From Ailurus styani (Eukaryota; Chordata; Mammalia; Carnivora; Ailuridae), in NCBI GenBank assembly GCA_002007465.1, contig LNAC01000853.1, positions 186,001-250,000 on the forward strand: DNA of 64,000 bases, given 5' to 3'. Position numbers and translations under genes: made by a program. The notes below the pieces were generated by a model. That model made no database searches, was not told the DNA's origin, and saw only the letters and a program-made list of their open reading frames with translations. Shown here one piece after another: positions 20,891 to 33,428 of this stretch (its first letter is position 1; the number at the start of each line of letters is the position of its first letter).

Positions 20891-20939
20891 AATTTCTTAT
20901 TCAACTTTATGAAAATATGTCAATGCCGCTAATGATTCA

Positions 20940-21004
20940 AAAGGAAAGGCAGACAGACAGGCAGGAAGGAAAGAAGGGAGGAGGGGAGAGAAAGCAAGAA
21001 AAGA
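20940..21004. repeat. GA-rich low-complexity tract
   Basis: Almost pure purine on the plus strand, mixing GGAA, GACA and AAGG words. Confidence 0.8.
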
Positions 21005-21119
21005 ATTCCCCTAAATAGTTTAAGGCCATTATCGAAAATACAGAAATGTCCTCAGGTGTTTTGCTTTATCTAACGATCCAAATTCAGCTGCTCTAGGGTG
21101 TTCAAAATGTGACTGAAGA

Positions 21120-21760
21120 TTAAAAATTTATCAAGTCCAGTTGGTGTGCATATGAAGAGACTGGCATTTTCACTTACTGTTTGTAGAGTGTTAATTGCCC
21201 TCTTTCTTGAAAATAATTTAGTAAAATGAAACAAAAGATCTTAAAACAAGTATAATTGGGGCACCTGGGTGGCTCAGTGGGTTAAAGCCTCTGCTTTCGG
21301 CTCAGGTCATGATCTCAGCGTCCTGGGATCGAGGCCCGCATCGGGCTGTCTGCTCAGCAGGGAGCCTGCTTCCCCCTGTCTCTCTGCCTGCCTCTCTGCC
21401 TCCTTGTGATCTCTCTCCCGCTGTGAAATAAATAAAAATAAAAAATCTTAAAAAAAAATAAAACAAGTATAATTGACTTGACAATACCCTTTGTAGGATT
21501 TTATTCTAAGAAAAGGTGTGCAGAGATGTTTGTTTAAGGATGTTAACTGCAGAGTTACTGATAGCAAAAAAAAAAAAAATCGAAATATCCAGAAGTTACT
21601 GGTTAAATAAAGTGATGGAAGGATACGTATATTGTAATGAGTGGGGAATGCGCAGTTATATGTGTACGGACCATCCGTATATGGGAATGAGTGAGTGGTT
21701 TTTGAGTGATGATGTAGGTTTCAAACTGCCCCTATGTTTGGACAGAGCTGAGTGTGCATT
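21120..21760 (+). repeat. old L1M/HAL1-like relic, split by a SINE
   Basis: The left part (21120-21257) includes 'tgtagagtgttaattgccct'; the right part (21459-21760) includes 'ttgtaggattttattctaag', 'tttgtttaaggatgttaact' and 'tgatagcaaaaaaaaaaaaa', the ORF2-end wording of old L1s. A SINE sits between them. Coding capacity is gone. Confidence 0.6.
21258..21458 (+). mobile_element. Can-SINE, plus strand, young
   Basis: Intact head 'ggggcacctgggtggctcag', body 'tcatgatctcagcgtcctgg', the CTCTGCCTGCCTCTCTGCCT block and an A-rich tail. The 16-bp TSD at 21242-21257 and 21459-21474 has no mismatch, so this is a good candidate for a recent insertion. Confidence 0.97.
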
Positions 21761-21984
21761 CTGAGGTGAGCACGTAGACCCTTTTTGATAACCTTGAGGA
21801 CAGAGGATTAAACCTGTTTGGTACAGGAAATCTCAACACAGGATTTTGCTTGCAATGCAAAAAGAGTATTTTGCTACTGGGAAGAGCTATATGCCTCCCT
21901 TGGCAACCCAGGCACCAACCACCACTTCATTTCTCCTGGAACTTGCTGGGTCTTCTAATAAATTAAGTCCAATCATTAGTGGAG

Positions 21985-22235
21985 GACTTACTATGTACTC
22001 ATTACCAGGCTTGACGGTTCACATTCATTACATGGTTGAATTCTGATTGAGGTGAGAGTACTATTTTACCAATTTCCCACTTTAAGAAAATGGAGAAATA
22101 AAAGTACTAAATTATTAAAAAAAAAAAAATGGAGGCTTGGAAATGAGAACTAACTTACCCAAAGTTTCAGCCAGGAAGTGGCCACAGAGCCGGGGTTTGA
22201 GCCCAGAGTTGCTGGCTCTCCAGGCCCCTAGGCTA
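21985..22235 (-). repeat. MIR, minus strand, with an A-run
   Basis: 'gaggacttactatgtactca', 'attctgattgaggtgagagt', 'taacttacccaaagtttcag' and 'gccggggtttgagcccagag' are MIR in reverse. It is broken by about 45 bp of A-rich sequence near 22085-22131. Confidence 0.65.
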
Positions 22236-22239
22236 CAAA

Positions 22240-23280
22240 ATACATCTTTGGCATGATACCTTTCATTCTGCTGGCATTAGAGTCAAGGTAGACCTCTTGA
22301 ATTACCAACTCTCTTTAGCATATATTTGTTCCAAGTTACAGCTGTGCCAAACGCAGTATTTTCCTTTTCCTTTTAGTTGTTTGTAAATACTGTACTTGTG
22401 TTTTAAGGGGGGGTGGGGAAGGGAGAATATGACAAAAACCCCTATAAAGCCCCAAGACTCTTCTTCTGCAAAAATTAGGAAATTCTAGCATCTGGCACCC
22501 TCCAGTGATTAGAAAAAGAAGCTATACCTCAAGTCTACTGCAGAGATCTTAATCCAGTTTCCATTTGCCAATCTCTTGAATAGAATGGGTTTGTGATACT
22601 TTGTGTAATTAACACATGATGGAATCACGCTATTTGCAAAATGAGCGGCTCTGACTCTCTGGCCTCCGTGGCTCAGGCAAGTCCACTAAGGCACAACCGT
22701 GTGTTGCCTTGGCAAGAATTCCTGCTGAGTGGGCAGTCCATGTAGCTTGGGTCTTGAGAGAGTCATGCTTACCTAGCAGAATGCAAACATCTCTGAACTT
22801 TGCTTACTGAGTACCAGCAACATTAGCTTCCCATTGCATTTCCCCCGGCAGGATCAATCACACATCCCAGCCAGACCCGTGTGGCCCCTGCTGGTGATTA
22901 TTCTCACAGAGGCGAAGCTCCTCTTTGCACCGAATTGCTGTATCTGAGTGCAGCCTTGGGGTGGGGTGGGGGAGGGGGAATAAAGGCTGGGAGCAGAATA
23001 ATAAGCACAGGATGCCTTTGAGAAGGCTGCTCTGTGCTGTGTGCTGTAGGAAGCATTTTTAGTGGTTGATTCACTGCCAGAAAATTCATTTTTGCCATGA
23101 ATGCTACCTAGCCTATGGATTTCTTCTTTTCTATCCTGAATTTGGTGTCTTAGTTGTGGGTTTCTTCCCCGCTCCCATTTCTTTTTAGCTAAATGAAAGT
23201 TGGCTACTTCCAGTCCCTTCAGTAGTTCTAAAGAGGTACTCAGCATTCAGGCCCTGGCAGAAGGATACAAAGTGCTTAGG
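22240..23280. other. unique DNA with strong G-quadruplex motif
   Basis: No exon or named repeat is recognised. Two G-rich words stand out: 22407-22423 (runs of 7, 4 and 3 G) and the canonical quadruplex motif at 22958-22978. Confidence 0.45.
22958..22978 (+). promoter_or_regulatory. G-quadruplex motif
   Basis: Four G-runs of 4, 4, 5 and 5 bases separated by single bases (T, T, A). The one-base loops and long runs make it a very stable predicted quadruplex. Function unknown. Confidence 0.8.
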
Positions 23281-25454
23281 TTTCGCTACTCTAAAAGATT
23301 TAACTGACAATCATACGATTGAAAGAGGCCTGTTTCTGACTTTGCTCTCTGGACTCTGCTTTTGTAATTCTTCATTGAGTTTGACAATGCCTGAAGGCTG
23401 TTGCATTTTTTTAAAACTGGGGTCATCTCAGTGACTAGGTTTGTCTCAGAGGGGTGTGGGAGGGGATGATCCAGGGAGGTAAAGTCCCACACGCATTTAT
23501 CAGACATAGGTAAGTCTTCCTTGAGGCACTGTTTCCAAAGGGTTGTCAGCGGCTTGTCTTTCCTAAATGATGCAGCTCATTAATATTTTAGGATCCAAGC
23601 AAAATACAGAAAAAAACAAGCTTTAAAGAAGCCCAATACACAGAAGCCTCTATTGATACAAAATCCTCCTAAGGAGTGACTTCTTCAAGAGATCTAGAAC
23701 TCCACTGAAAAGGAAGTTTCCTCCATACCTTAAATACCACGTTTGAGACACATTCTGTTTGAGGGCCATCGTATAAAGAGAAGGCCATCTGCATTTCTGT
23801 CTGAAAAGCGCCTCCCTCCCCTGCAAACCTCAGAAGACATATTGACAACAGGAGGATTAAGACATAACGACAATGGGAGGATTATTTCCTAACCTGGTGT
23901 GTGACAAACGCCTATTAATAAATGAACAAGCCAGTCCTGTCTCCATTTTCTCTTGAACACAAAGCCCCATCGCCCAGTGACCAGAGCGGAGGCATCCACA
24001 GGGTTGCTGACCTCTCCTCTCCTTTCTGGCTGCCGGCCCAGGCCTGGGGAGAGGCCCTCTCACCATGCCTGAGCATCCGCGGCCCAGACAGCAGTGGCTG
24101 GGCTGAGGCCCAGCCCCGCTGCCCCAGTCAGGTGGGCTGTTCTCTGCTCTGTGTGCCCCTCCTGTCTTGACTACTGGCATTTCCATTGCAGAGGACAAAA
24201 TGTCTCTTGTCAGATAAAATACATATTGGAGAAGCTTGACTGAGCAGCTTTTCTTAGGGAAGAACAGAAGTTGTTGTTGGAAAATCTTGACTGGCACTGA
24301 GACTTCAAAGGCCTTGCTGGGCAGTTCTGGTTCTCAGCGCGGACCTGATTTTTTTTTTTTTTTTGGAAGTCCTGCTCCTTCCCACAATTCCTGGCCTCTA
24401 TCACACCACATTTGCATTCTCTTCCTTCCAGGACTTCTCCCAAGAAGTGATCTCTTCCAAAATGCAGCAACTAATGTGGTCTTGGAGGAAAAAAAACGTT
24501 TCAATGAAATGTGGTTTAACACAGGAGCAAGGGAAGGTTCTGCTGAACAGAATGAGCTACCTCTACAACAACACAAAACACTCCAGCAAAGACAACAGGA
24601 ATAGGCTTCTGAGAATGATGAGTCACCACCCCTCCTCCTGCACTGGCAGCCCTGAGCTGGGGGAGATGCTGGTGCACACACTCACACCTGGGCTCGCCCA
24701 CTTGTGATGGCTCGCTGCAATGTCACGTTCACAGCCTGTTAGGAGATCACCCAGCCATTATTTAGAAATTGCTAGCAAAACGGAAGGACACATCACAAGT
24801 CTGAATCTTTCTGACAGTTTCTGGGGGCTGGGGCAGTTGCCTCCTGGAGGGTCCACTCCCCAGACTCTAGACTGAGGCACATCACTGACATGACTTTTGC
24901 AGAATGTCGTTATTGAAGTAGCTCAAGGACCCACCTCTGTTAGCTCGTAAAGGAGCCCGAAATCAGCTGGAGCTAGTGAATTCCTCTTCGACTCTGGCCC
25001 TTTGCACCACACCTCAAAAATGCCTCTGAGTCCTAGGGGCAGGGGCAGCTTTCCTGCAAATGAATGGGCCCACCTGCTGGGGGTAGGGGATTTTTCAGTG
25101 GAACAGGAAGGTGGGATGGACCAAGGCAGAGGGTAGAAATCAGGGGGTCCATGCAACTTCCTTGGCATCACTATTTAAAAAAATTCTTTGTGTAATTATT
25201 TATGGATGAAATAAAATATCCATGATACTTCAAATCAAGCTCTTTTAAAACCCTAGGTATCTTAACATAAGGGTTTAAAGACAGTATCATGAGAAGAGGT
25301 CCATCCAGGACACAGAAAGATCGAGGACCCCTTCCTCATGGATGTCAATGCAGTGGAAGGTGGACATCAGCATGGTTAGGAAGGTGCAGCCACATCCTCA
25401 CAGCTCTGGCCCCATCTGACCTTGCTGCATTCAACAATCTTATAATATCTCCAC
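23281..25454. other. unique DNA, nothing recognised
   Basis: A 2.2-kb stretch with no named repeat beyond a T-run at 24349-24364. Frames of up to about 146 codons exist but resemble nothing. Confidence 0.4.
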
Positions 25455-25520
25455 ATGCTTCAGGTCACCCTGTGCCTCAGTTTCCTTCCTGCTAACACGG
25501 GAATGACGATACTCTTGAGC
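25455..25520 (+). repeat. MIR/L2 scrap
   Basis: 'ctgtgcctcagtttccttcc' followed by 'taacacgggaatgacgatac' is the short MIR middle region. Confidence 0.45.
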
Positions 25521-26369
25521 CTCAAAATCAGACATCATGTGTCTTGCCCATGGCCAGGCTGCAGCCAACTCACCATAAGGTAAAAACACCTCATCCTAAG
25601 GCACAAAACAAAACCCTACATACCTGTAGGTACTGCTGAGCATCTCCATCCTTGTTCTGGACACAACATAGGATGTCCAGTCTCCTTCATTCTACAAAAA
25701 ATTCCAGAAACTGGTCACCCTCATAGTCACTCGACATCAGACGCAGCAAAAACAACCTTAGGACTCAGCTGAATTTCATGGGGGCTTGGTTTCTTTACAC
25801 CAAAGGAGGCCCACCTAATTGCTGACCTGCTGTTTGAAGTCTGGGCTGAAAAGATTTGGGAGGGGTGCCGGGCATGACCAGTGGGGAAGTCTCTCCCGCA
25901 CTTGTGTGGTTTTAAAGACACACTGACAGGGCACAGCTAACATTATCACAGAACCTTTAAGTGCCTCTTAGCTCTTGCTTCATGCAATGCTTCTAGAGAT
26001 ATGCTTTCATGGGTCTTTTAAGCACAATGGCAAGAGGATACAGAGTTTCTTATGTTAGGGTCCAGGTGCTCTGTTCCTTCCATCCTTCTCTCACCCCCAT
26101 TCCTCATTCTTAGAAAGAAAATAAAACAAAAACTAGGCAGGATGGCGATACAATACTCTAGACAAAGCACCAAGCCCACAACCTTGCTGATGTTATTCCT
26201 TTGTCCTCTCACAGAGGCAACAGCTGCAGATCTGGGGGCTCAGGAGAAGTGCGGTGGGGGGGGGGGCTTTCAAAGGAAGCTGAAAAGAAAGGGCTGGAAA
26301 GGGAAGACCCTCTGCAAAGCTTGTCTTCTCAGTTGAAGATACACGTCAAGTTCATTCCTCTTGTCCTCA
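25521..26369. other. unique DNA with a G-run
   Basis: A run of about 12 G with one preceding T break lies near 26252-26267. Otherwise nothing recognised. Confidence 0.4.
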
Positions 26370-26470
26370 AAAGGCTCCAAAAAGGATCACAGTGTTGTCC
26401 CCATTTTGTAGGGGGGGTAAACTGAGGCAGTGGGCCTTAAAGCAAACTTTTCTAGGGAGCAGCCTATTAA
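26370..26470 (-). repeat. MIR scrap, minus strand
   Basis: 'gtccccattttgtaggggg' followed by 'gtaaactgaggcagtgggcc' is the MIR middle region in reverse. Confidence 0.5.
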
Positions 26471-27139
26471 ACTTTATAAAAATTTGCTAGGGGTTAGCTT
26501 CATAGTTAATGCTTTTTATTTTCTTTTCTCCCACAATGGGTTCAGGCCAGCAAAGAAACGGTAATAAAGAACGAGGCAGCTAGTCCACAACGCTGGCTCA
26601 GACTGAATGGGCGGGAAGTTCAGGTGAGCGGGCTGACTGTCAGGAGGACAGTAACACCCAGAGCACCAGCAGACGTTTCCAAACACCACTTCTATTGCCT
26701 CTTCCAGTGTGAATCACTTGTTAATAGGACCAGAGGCAACTTACGGAGGTATAATGAGATTATGACCTTGCTTCTTGTGGGGTGGAGCCCTGGAGTCAGA
26801 AGGTGAGAGTCACCATCACTCACCTCTAAATGACCCAGAGGTACTCACTCATCTATCCCAAGCCTCAGCTGCATCACACAGAACAGGGAACCAGATTATC
26901 ATAATTGAACAAGACAATATGTCCACATGAGGCTTTGCCATTTATGAAATCCACCCTCCCCCCACCAATGCCTCAGCACATTTAACTGTAAAACACTGCC
27001 CACCTTTTGTGGTTGCTTCTGAGTATCTGACCACCTTGTGCTCATCAAATAGAGGGTAGTGGGCTGGAGTTCAGAGGGGACTCCACAGAGACCCTGAGTG
27101 GTACCTGGGGTAGAAGAGTAAAGGGTAAATGTCAGTGAG
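26471..27139. other. unique DNA, nothing recognised
   Basis: No repeat or exon recognised. Confidence 0.4.
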
Positions 27140-27270
27140 ACACAGTGCCAATGATTAGCTGACGGTTTCCTCATCTGTAAAATAAGGACCTCACAACACT
27201 TCTTCTCCTTGGCTGTCAGAGGGAATAAAAGAGGAAATCCATAGACTCAATAAACAGTCACAGCCACGTT
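27140..27270 (+). repeat. MIR/L2 fragment
   Basis: 'tttcctcatctgtaaaataa' and then 'gactcaataaacagtcac' are the MIR middle and 3' end, with a stretch between them too diverged to align by eye. Confidence 0.6.
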
Positions 27271-30200
27271 CATTATGCCAAAGGATAACTTGTTGGTAGA
27301 ACCCATCATGTCCTTGGAAGTGTTTTTGTCCAATATCAAACTTCAGGAAGAAAAATTAAAAAGGATCAAAGTAGAGCCATCCAGTTGATTCACAGCCAAC
27401 ATGGGCTACACAGTGTTCAGGTAAAATCACAGAAAAATGACGGAGAAAGGAAACATTCTACAATGAGTGCTGGTAGTAGAGCTGGATGGCAATATCGAGA
27501 AAACTTCCTGATGCCCATGAGGTTTCTGTGACCTTGTCTCTGGAGGTTAAGTTCTGTCCTTGGCTTCTGCCACACAGTGACACCAGCGTCCCCACCAGCA
27601 TGCCCAGCCTACAGAGCTCGGCCCCCACAGAGCTCTTCAAGGCTGCTGGTGACACCTCACTAACATATTTCTCCGGGCCTTAGCAGAGTGTCCTCCGAGT
27701 CTGGGGACGGTGAGGAAGTGGGTGGGCAGGACATACATGATGAATCTACTCCAACCTCCCAGGCTTCCTAAGCCTGTCAGTCCTTCCTTCTGCATTATGC
27801 CAGGGAAGTTTTAGAACCTTACTGAACATAGAACCATTGAGTCCAACTTATTGCCAATAAGCAAAGCAATCTTTTAGAGCCACTTCCAGCTGCTTGAGCT
27901 AACACATAAATTCGGAATCTCTCTCTTCCATCCACCTTAGTCGAACACACTTAGAATCCATTCCTGGACATTTCTCAGGCTTTCACCAATACAATTTAGC
28001 AAGATCTTGCAATCCTTTTGGAGGAGTGTCTCTCCTGGGGTCTCCCCACTGTTGTGCCGTGGGGACCAGATGTCTCTCTGCCTCCCTCCTGGGGTGGGGG
28101 ACCTTGGTGGAGGCAGGACTCTTGGGCCCCAATTCCTTCTGCTCCCCTAGTTACCATCAGTGTTTCCACCCGTGGAGACACTTCTTTAGGAAGCAATTTG
28201 CTGACTGAGGAGGCTCATCTCTATTTTGGTGTTTTGCCAGAGATTTTGCTTTTGAAATTAAAGAGTCCTTCTGATCATGAAAGGGTCCCAGAGGAAAGAG
28301 CCTGAGGAGACGCCCTGGAGTTCTCTGACCCGATAGCACTGCTTTTCAGAATGGCCTCTCAAACTTCTTTGCAGGCTGGGCCCCGATATTCACCTCCCAG
28401 CACCATATACTCCCACTTCTCTATTCCCTCCAAACGTCAAAAGATCTTGAATGGTTTTCAAAGACAGACCGATTTCAGGTTTGTTGAGAAGGGATAGTGA
28501 TGTCTGGATGAGCTGGCAGTTTCTGGAATGCCACCTTTCCCAAGCTGGACTTTGCCGTGTGGTCCAGGTGCCCTCCACACCTCTTCAAGACTCCCAGGGA
28601 GGGAGGTATCACTGACCCCGGTTTATATGTGAGGAACCAGAGACGAGGCCTCACCCCTGTGCTCCCCCCACATCCATGTGTGCCCCCGGGGACAGAGAGG
28701 TCTGTTTTCACTCCCCAGATGCTGAGAAAACAATGCACGCCTCTGGATCTCAGAGGAGTGAGGTGAGGAGGAAGAAGGGGCTCCAGATCAGTCATGGGGG
28801 AGAACCTGGGCCCTGGCCACAGTCCTCTGGCCCCCTAGTGTTGTCAGGAGATGTCGCCCTTCCTGTTCCCGAAGGTCGGCAGTCTGCTTACTCTCCACTG
28901 CTTTCCCAAATTCGCGGGATGCAGAAGGGGGACCAAATCAAACCATTCCGTTTATTCCTGCTTTAGATGCACCTCCTTAAGCCTGAGTTTTGAAACGCCC
29001 GGAACTGGCAGTTAAATGGACCTTTTGGATTATCTAAGAATGTAACCACTGATGCTGCTTCCAAAATGCACTTGAGAAAGTACAGTCTTCCTACAGGCAA
29101 AACAACCCTCTGTCCAACAGAGTCAGGCTGCAGACGCTGTGCTTGACATTGACCCAAAGGAAACAAGGTTAAAACTTTCAGAACAATTCAGCACCAGTAT
29201 GTAAGCATGAGAGCTATTCCTTTTCCCAAATTTTTTTTTCCTTTTTAGCAAATAAACTCAATTCTGAGTTATAGTGGAAAACTTTCTTAAAAATAAGGCT
29301 TTGGCAGAGAACTGGGACCTGAGTTCAGACAGACCCAGAGGCTTGATTCCTCTCTTTGTGTAGTCTGGGGAAAGCCGTGTGGGCTCAGTGTTCTCAGGGT
29401 AACTCGCGATGGCGACCCCCTCAGAGGTTTGCTGTGGGGACCAGTTCAGATGAGCACAGGGTGTAGATGCTGTCAACTCACGGTGAGAACAGTTGAGCCT
29501 GACACATCTTTTATTCTCTTGGCCCTTGGGACTCCTGCAGGTCACAGGAAGAGAATGTTTCTGCATGTTCCAAGCATTCCTGCAAGAGTTCCTTGCTGAT
29601 TCTGAGAAAACTAGGTCGGACATTACCAGATTTGGTAACCAGTGATTCAAAAAGCAAGCACAGAACATGTAAGCACCCCGGTCAAGTTAATGCACTGGCC
29701 TTTGCCAGCCTTTCCCTTGAAGGGAAAACCAATTTAACCTACTAGATGTGGAGCCCATGACCTTGGGACAGAAGTGTTAACTGTGACCTACACAAACGTA
29801 AAATCAGTCCACAACCTCCAGTAAAAGCTCCTATTCTGAATAGTAAGGGGGTAAGTGAAAACCCCGTCCTCCTGATCCAACTGAAGAACAAGATGAGAGA
29901 AATAAGCCCCTGCACATGCCAGTCATGAGGAAGGTGAGGTTTTATTTAAATCCTTGGGAGACAGAATTCTGTGGGTGCTCATTTCTCTCCTGCTCTTCAA
30001 ATTCACCCCGCACTGGGGATTCGGGATGCAAAGTTGCAAGGGTAGTGATGTGGGGTGGGAGGGCGGGGAAGGAGACGATGTGACTCAGCCTGTGGGTTTT
30101 GCAGTGTTTGGCTTCTTTCAGGATGGAACCAAGGAGGAAGGGGGCAGACTCAGGTGCCACTGTTGAGATTTGTGGGGAAGATGCCAGCGGAACCAGAGGC

Positions 30201-30452
30201 TTGGCCCCAGCAATGCAGCTGCCCCCTTTCTTTCCGCAGAAATAGAATCTGCCTGACAAAGCATCCTAAATGCACAGACCTCCTCCTCTGAGCAGACTCA
30301 GCTCTTGGAAATCATCTTTGATGCTTTGAGGCTCATTAACAACAAAGGGTCACCTTATCTCGGCCTGATTTTGTTTTGGGTTCACTTTCAATTTGGGTTG
30401 TCATGAACCAAAGTCGTCAGAAAGGGATATGGAACAATCATCTGCATCCCTC

Positions 30453-30456
<4 letters not shown>
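27271..30456. other. unique DNA, nothing recognised
   Basis: About 3.2 kb of unique sequence. Only a MIR-like scrap near 28600-28650 is suggested. No exon is recognised, and no carnivore SINE or young L1 is present. Confidence 0.4.

Positions 30457-30506
<50 letters not shown>
30457..30506. repeat. (AC)25 microsatellite
   Basis: Fifty bases of uninterrupted AC dinucleotide. Length and purity make it likely to be polymorphic. Confidence 0.98.
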
Positions 30507-30508
<2 letters not shown>

Positions 30509-32159
30509 TAGCCCCAACCCCGTCCTCCCACTCCTTAGTCCTTGCTGCTGTGACTAAATCTATAAGCATACAAGTGCCATTAACTGACATTCATCAAAAC
30601 ACTCTTCATTGTTCACAGACGGGAGCGGCCGAGAGGTGGAAATTACTTGGCATTTCATTTTAATCTGTACTGAAGACTTGCCTGACAAAACAGATTACGT
30701 GCAAGAATTGCTGGCTTGGGAATGAAGCTATGTTTACAGCTTACCCCATATTTTTCCTTCCTAAAGGAAAGGAAATGACACTTCCCCCTGTCCTTCCCAA
30801 TCTTCTGCAGCTTCCCAGCCCCCACCCCGCCACCACCCTCTGTGAAACCTTAACATTTAATTTTCCTTCGTGAGTGAAGCTTTTGTTAGCCGTGTCCATA
30901 AAATTATAGTAAACACTCTGTGCCTCTGTGCCAGCATCTGAGAGGAACAGCAACACAACCCAAGCAGCTCTGCCCTTCACATGGTACTACAGGCAGCATG
31001 TCCATCCGGAGGTGGGGACTGCAGCCTCCTGACCAACTGCAGACCATACGAGCTGTTTCTTTGCACAGAGACTGTCACCAAAGGCTTCTGACAAAGAACA
31101 GATGCCACACTAATGGCTACGCATAATTACCAAGGGACAGTGCTTCTCCCCGCTGGATTCCGATGGGACACCACCATGCTTCCTTCTCTTTGGATCCTCG
31201 GGGTTACACTTGTATCTTTCGGGAGACTTCCACATTGTGTCAGAAAAATCAAAGTAAGGCTCTCGGGGATATAAGATTGTTTATTTTTTCTTCTTTTTTT
31301 TGGGGGGGGGTGGTTTCCATCTTTCTGGATTAGTTATGCGGCTGCTCCGAGGAGAGGCACAACGTGAGTGGTCCACACTGTCCGTGCTGTGGCTGGCCCA
31401 GTTAGGCACTGGGATCCAGGAGAAGGAGAGACAAATGGTGGCAGACCTATGGGATGGAGGCTGGGGGTGGGGCAGAAATCCAGGTCAGCAGGGAGTCATG
31501 GGGACACGTCGTGGCTTCGTTCAGAAACCCAAGGCTGCGAAGTGGGGCTGTCTGCATGTGGGCAGGGTCGAGGAGTCCTGTCTTTGTGTTGTGTCGTGTG
31601 TTCCTGTGGTTAAACCTGTGCAATGGGCCATTCCAGGGTTCTGCTTCCTGAGGAAGTTTTTGTTTCCAAGCCTGACCACCTGGCTTTGCTCTGACACTGG
31701 TAAGGGTTAGGTGGACCACAGGGTCTCTAGGGAGGCCTCTGTTGTCCCCCAGCTTGGCTGGTGTTCATTTCAGCCCTGCTATTGGCCCCTGCCATTTCCA
31801 GGACTTTGGAATCAGGAGTTGAGAACAGAGGAAAGGGAAAGCAGAGAACAGAGGAGCTGAGAGCAGAGGAAAGTCCTCCCTTCGTGTCCTCAGCTGGCGT
31901 TTCCCCGAGGGGAACTGAACTTCAGCCTGAACGTCCTGGGGGTTCTGGCCTGGGCTGCAGCAGCCTGCAGCTCTCGTGACATGGCAAGGCCACAGAAATC
32001 CTGAGGTTCACACTGCAGGGAATGGGGAAGCTTCCACCTTCGATGAAAGCATGGGGCTGGTGGACTGGCTGGCTGGCTGTAGTAGTTCTGTCCTACCACA
32101 GGCATCAGACCGGCCTTGCTTTCTCACCACCACCCCCCGCCCCAAGAAAGCACAGATAC
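30507..32159. other. unique DNA with homopolymer and purine tracts
   Basis: A T-rich run is followed at once by a 9-G run (about 31275-31310). At 31818-31872 the words 'gagaacagaggaaag' and 'gagcagaggaaag' repeat irregularly. No exon recognised. Confidence 0.4.
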
Positions 32160-32292
32160 CTAAGACATGCTTGTGCAATGAAAGGGTGAATGAATGAATG
32201 GGAAGCAACATTTCTGTTCCACAGAGCTGCCCGCTCCCTCCTTGAGCTCTGCAGTACCCTTGGCTTTGCACAGAGTAGGCATGAAGAAGAGT
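32150..32292 (+). repeat. first copy of a diverged local duplication
   Basis: Shares the order 'aagacatgcttg', 'gaatgaatgaatgggaagca', 'tccacaga', 'ctctgcagta', 'gcacagag' and 'aggc' with 33305-33428, about 1.15 kb away. The shared region extends past the L2 end. Identity is perhaps three quarters by eye. Confidence 0.6.
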
Positions 32293-33129
32293 CCATGTGT
32301 TTTGCCGTAATACACACTTGAACACAGCTCTCAGCTATATCTGTGACATGACGAGCTCAGGCTGACACCAGAAGAGAAGAATCTATCATGCTGGCCTGGA
32401 GGCTTGTTACCTATCAAGCCCTTGAACACAGGCAGCTCTTCCTGCTTCTCATTCCCAGTCCAGGCTACCCCGATGCACTTAAAAAAAATTCACACCTTAG
32501 TAGCATGACCTTTTTTACAAGATGTGACAAAAATAACACCTACCTGGTTTCCAGCCACAATTTCAGTCTGTTACCTTTGATTTGAAAGATAAATACCATA
32601 AGATAGATTTGCATAAGGCCCAATTATAGGGGCAGATGTGAATGGAATGGTAATTGTTTGCTAAGAGTTACAGAATATCATCTGAATTAACTCTACAGTA
32701 TAGTTACATCATGGCTAGAAAGTAAAAGCAAGGCAAATGCCTATTGCGGTTCTTTTTCATATAAAAATTAGGTTAAACAAATAATAATGCCCTCTTAGCT
32801 TCCCCTTGAACAAACTCAAAGTCTTCTTCTTCAGGAAGTAATTGGTCAGATTATCAAATGAACTCTTTCTCAGTTGCTTGCCCAGTTCTGCCTGTAAGAT
32901 GTACACAACCCTGTTTTGTCTCCTAGGAATTCCAAATGACTTAGCATCTTCTAGACATCATCAGCCAGGAGCTCTTGGGAGCCCCACACACTCATCTTGG
33001 CTTTAGCCCAAGGGAGAAGATGGAGCAGGCAGGCAGTCTGGGCAGAAAAGCACCAGGGCCCAGAGCCCACAGTCAGAGAGGACATTCCCCAGGAGCTGGG
33101 TGAGTGCCCTAACCATTTCCCGCTCTCTT
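32293..33129. other. unique DNA, nothing recognised
   Basis: AT-richer in 32580-32800. No repeat or exon recognised. Confidence 0.4.
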
Positions 33130-33345
33130 TCACATTAGCCTGTTTGATTCTCATTACAGCACTTGTCACTGGCTGCATATATTCTCCTAGCTTTATTTAC
33201 TAGTATGATGCACAACCTTCCACCGGACATAAGCTCTGTGATTAGGGACGCAGGTCGGAGCTGTTCACCTGTGTCTCTAGCTCCAAGAACAGCGCCTGGC
33301 ATATAACAGAGACTCAAGACATGCTTGCTGAATGAATGAATGGGA
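33130..33345 (+). repeat. L2 3' end, plus strand
   Basis: 'attacagcacttgtcactgg', 'ggacataagctctgtgatta', 'agaacagcgcctggcatata' and the tail 'tgctgaatgaatgaatg' are the L2 3' end in order. Well preserved for its age. Confidence 0.8.
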
Positions 33346-33428
33346 AGCAACAATCCACAGAATGGCCCACTCTCTCCTCGATCTCTGCAGTAATCCCTGG
33401 CTTCGCACAGAGCAGGCGTGAGCAAGCA
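33305..33428 (+). repeat. second copy of a diverged local duplication
   Basis: Matches 32150-32292 from the L2 tail into the following non-L2 sequence, so the similarity is not explained by L2 alone. Confidence 0.6.

Noticed and set aside
30457..30506. CRISPR-like array
   Set aside because: The repeats are simple dinucleotides without spacers; nothing in the window is prokaryotic.
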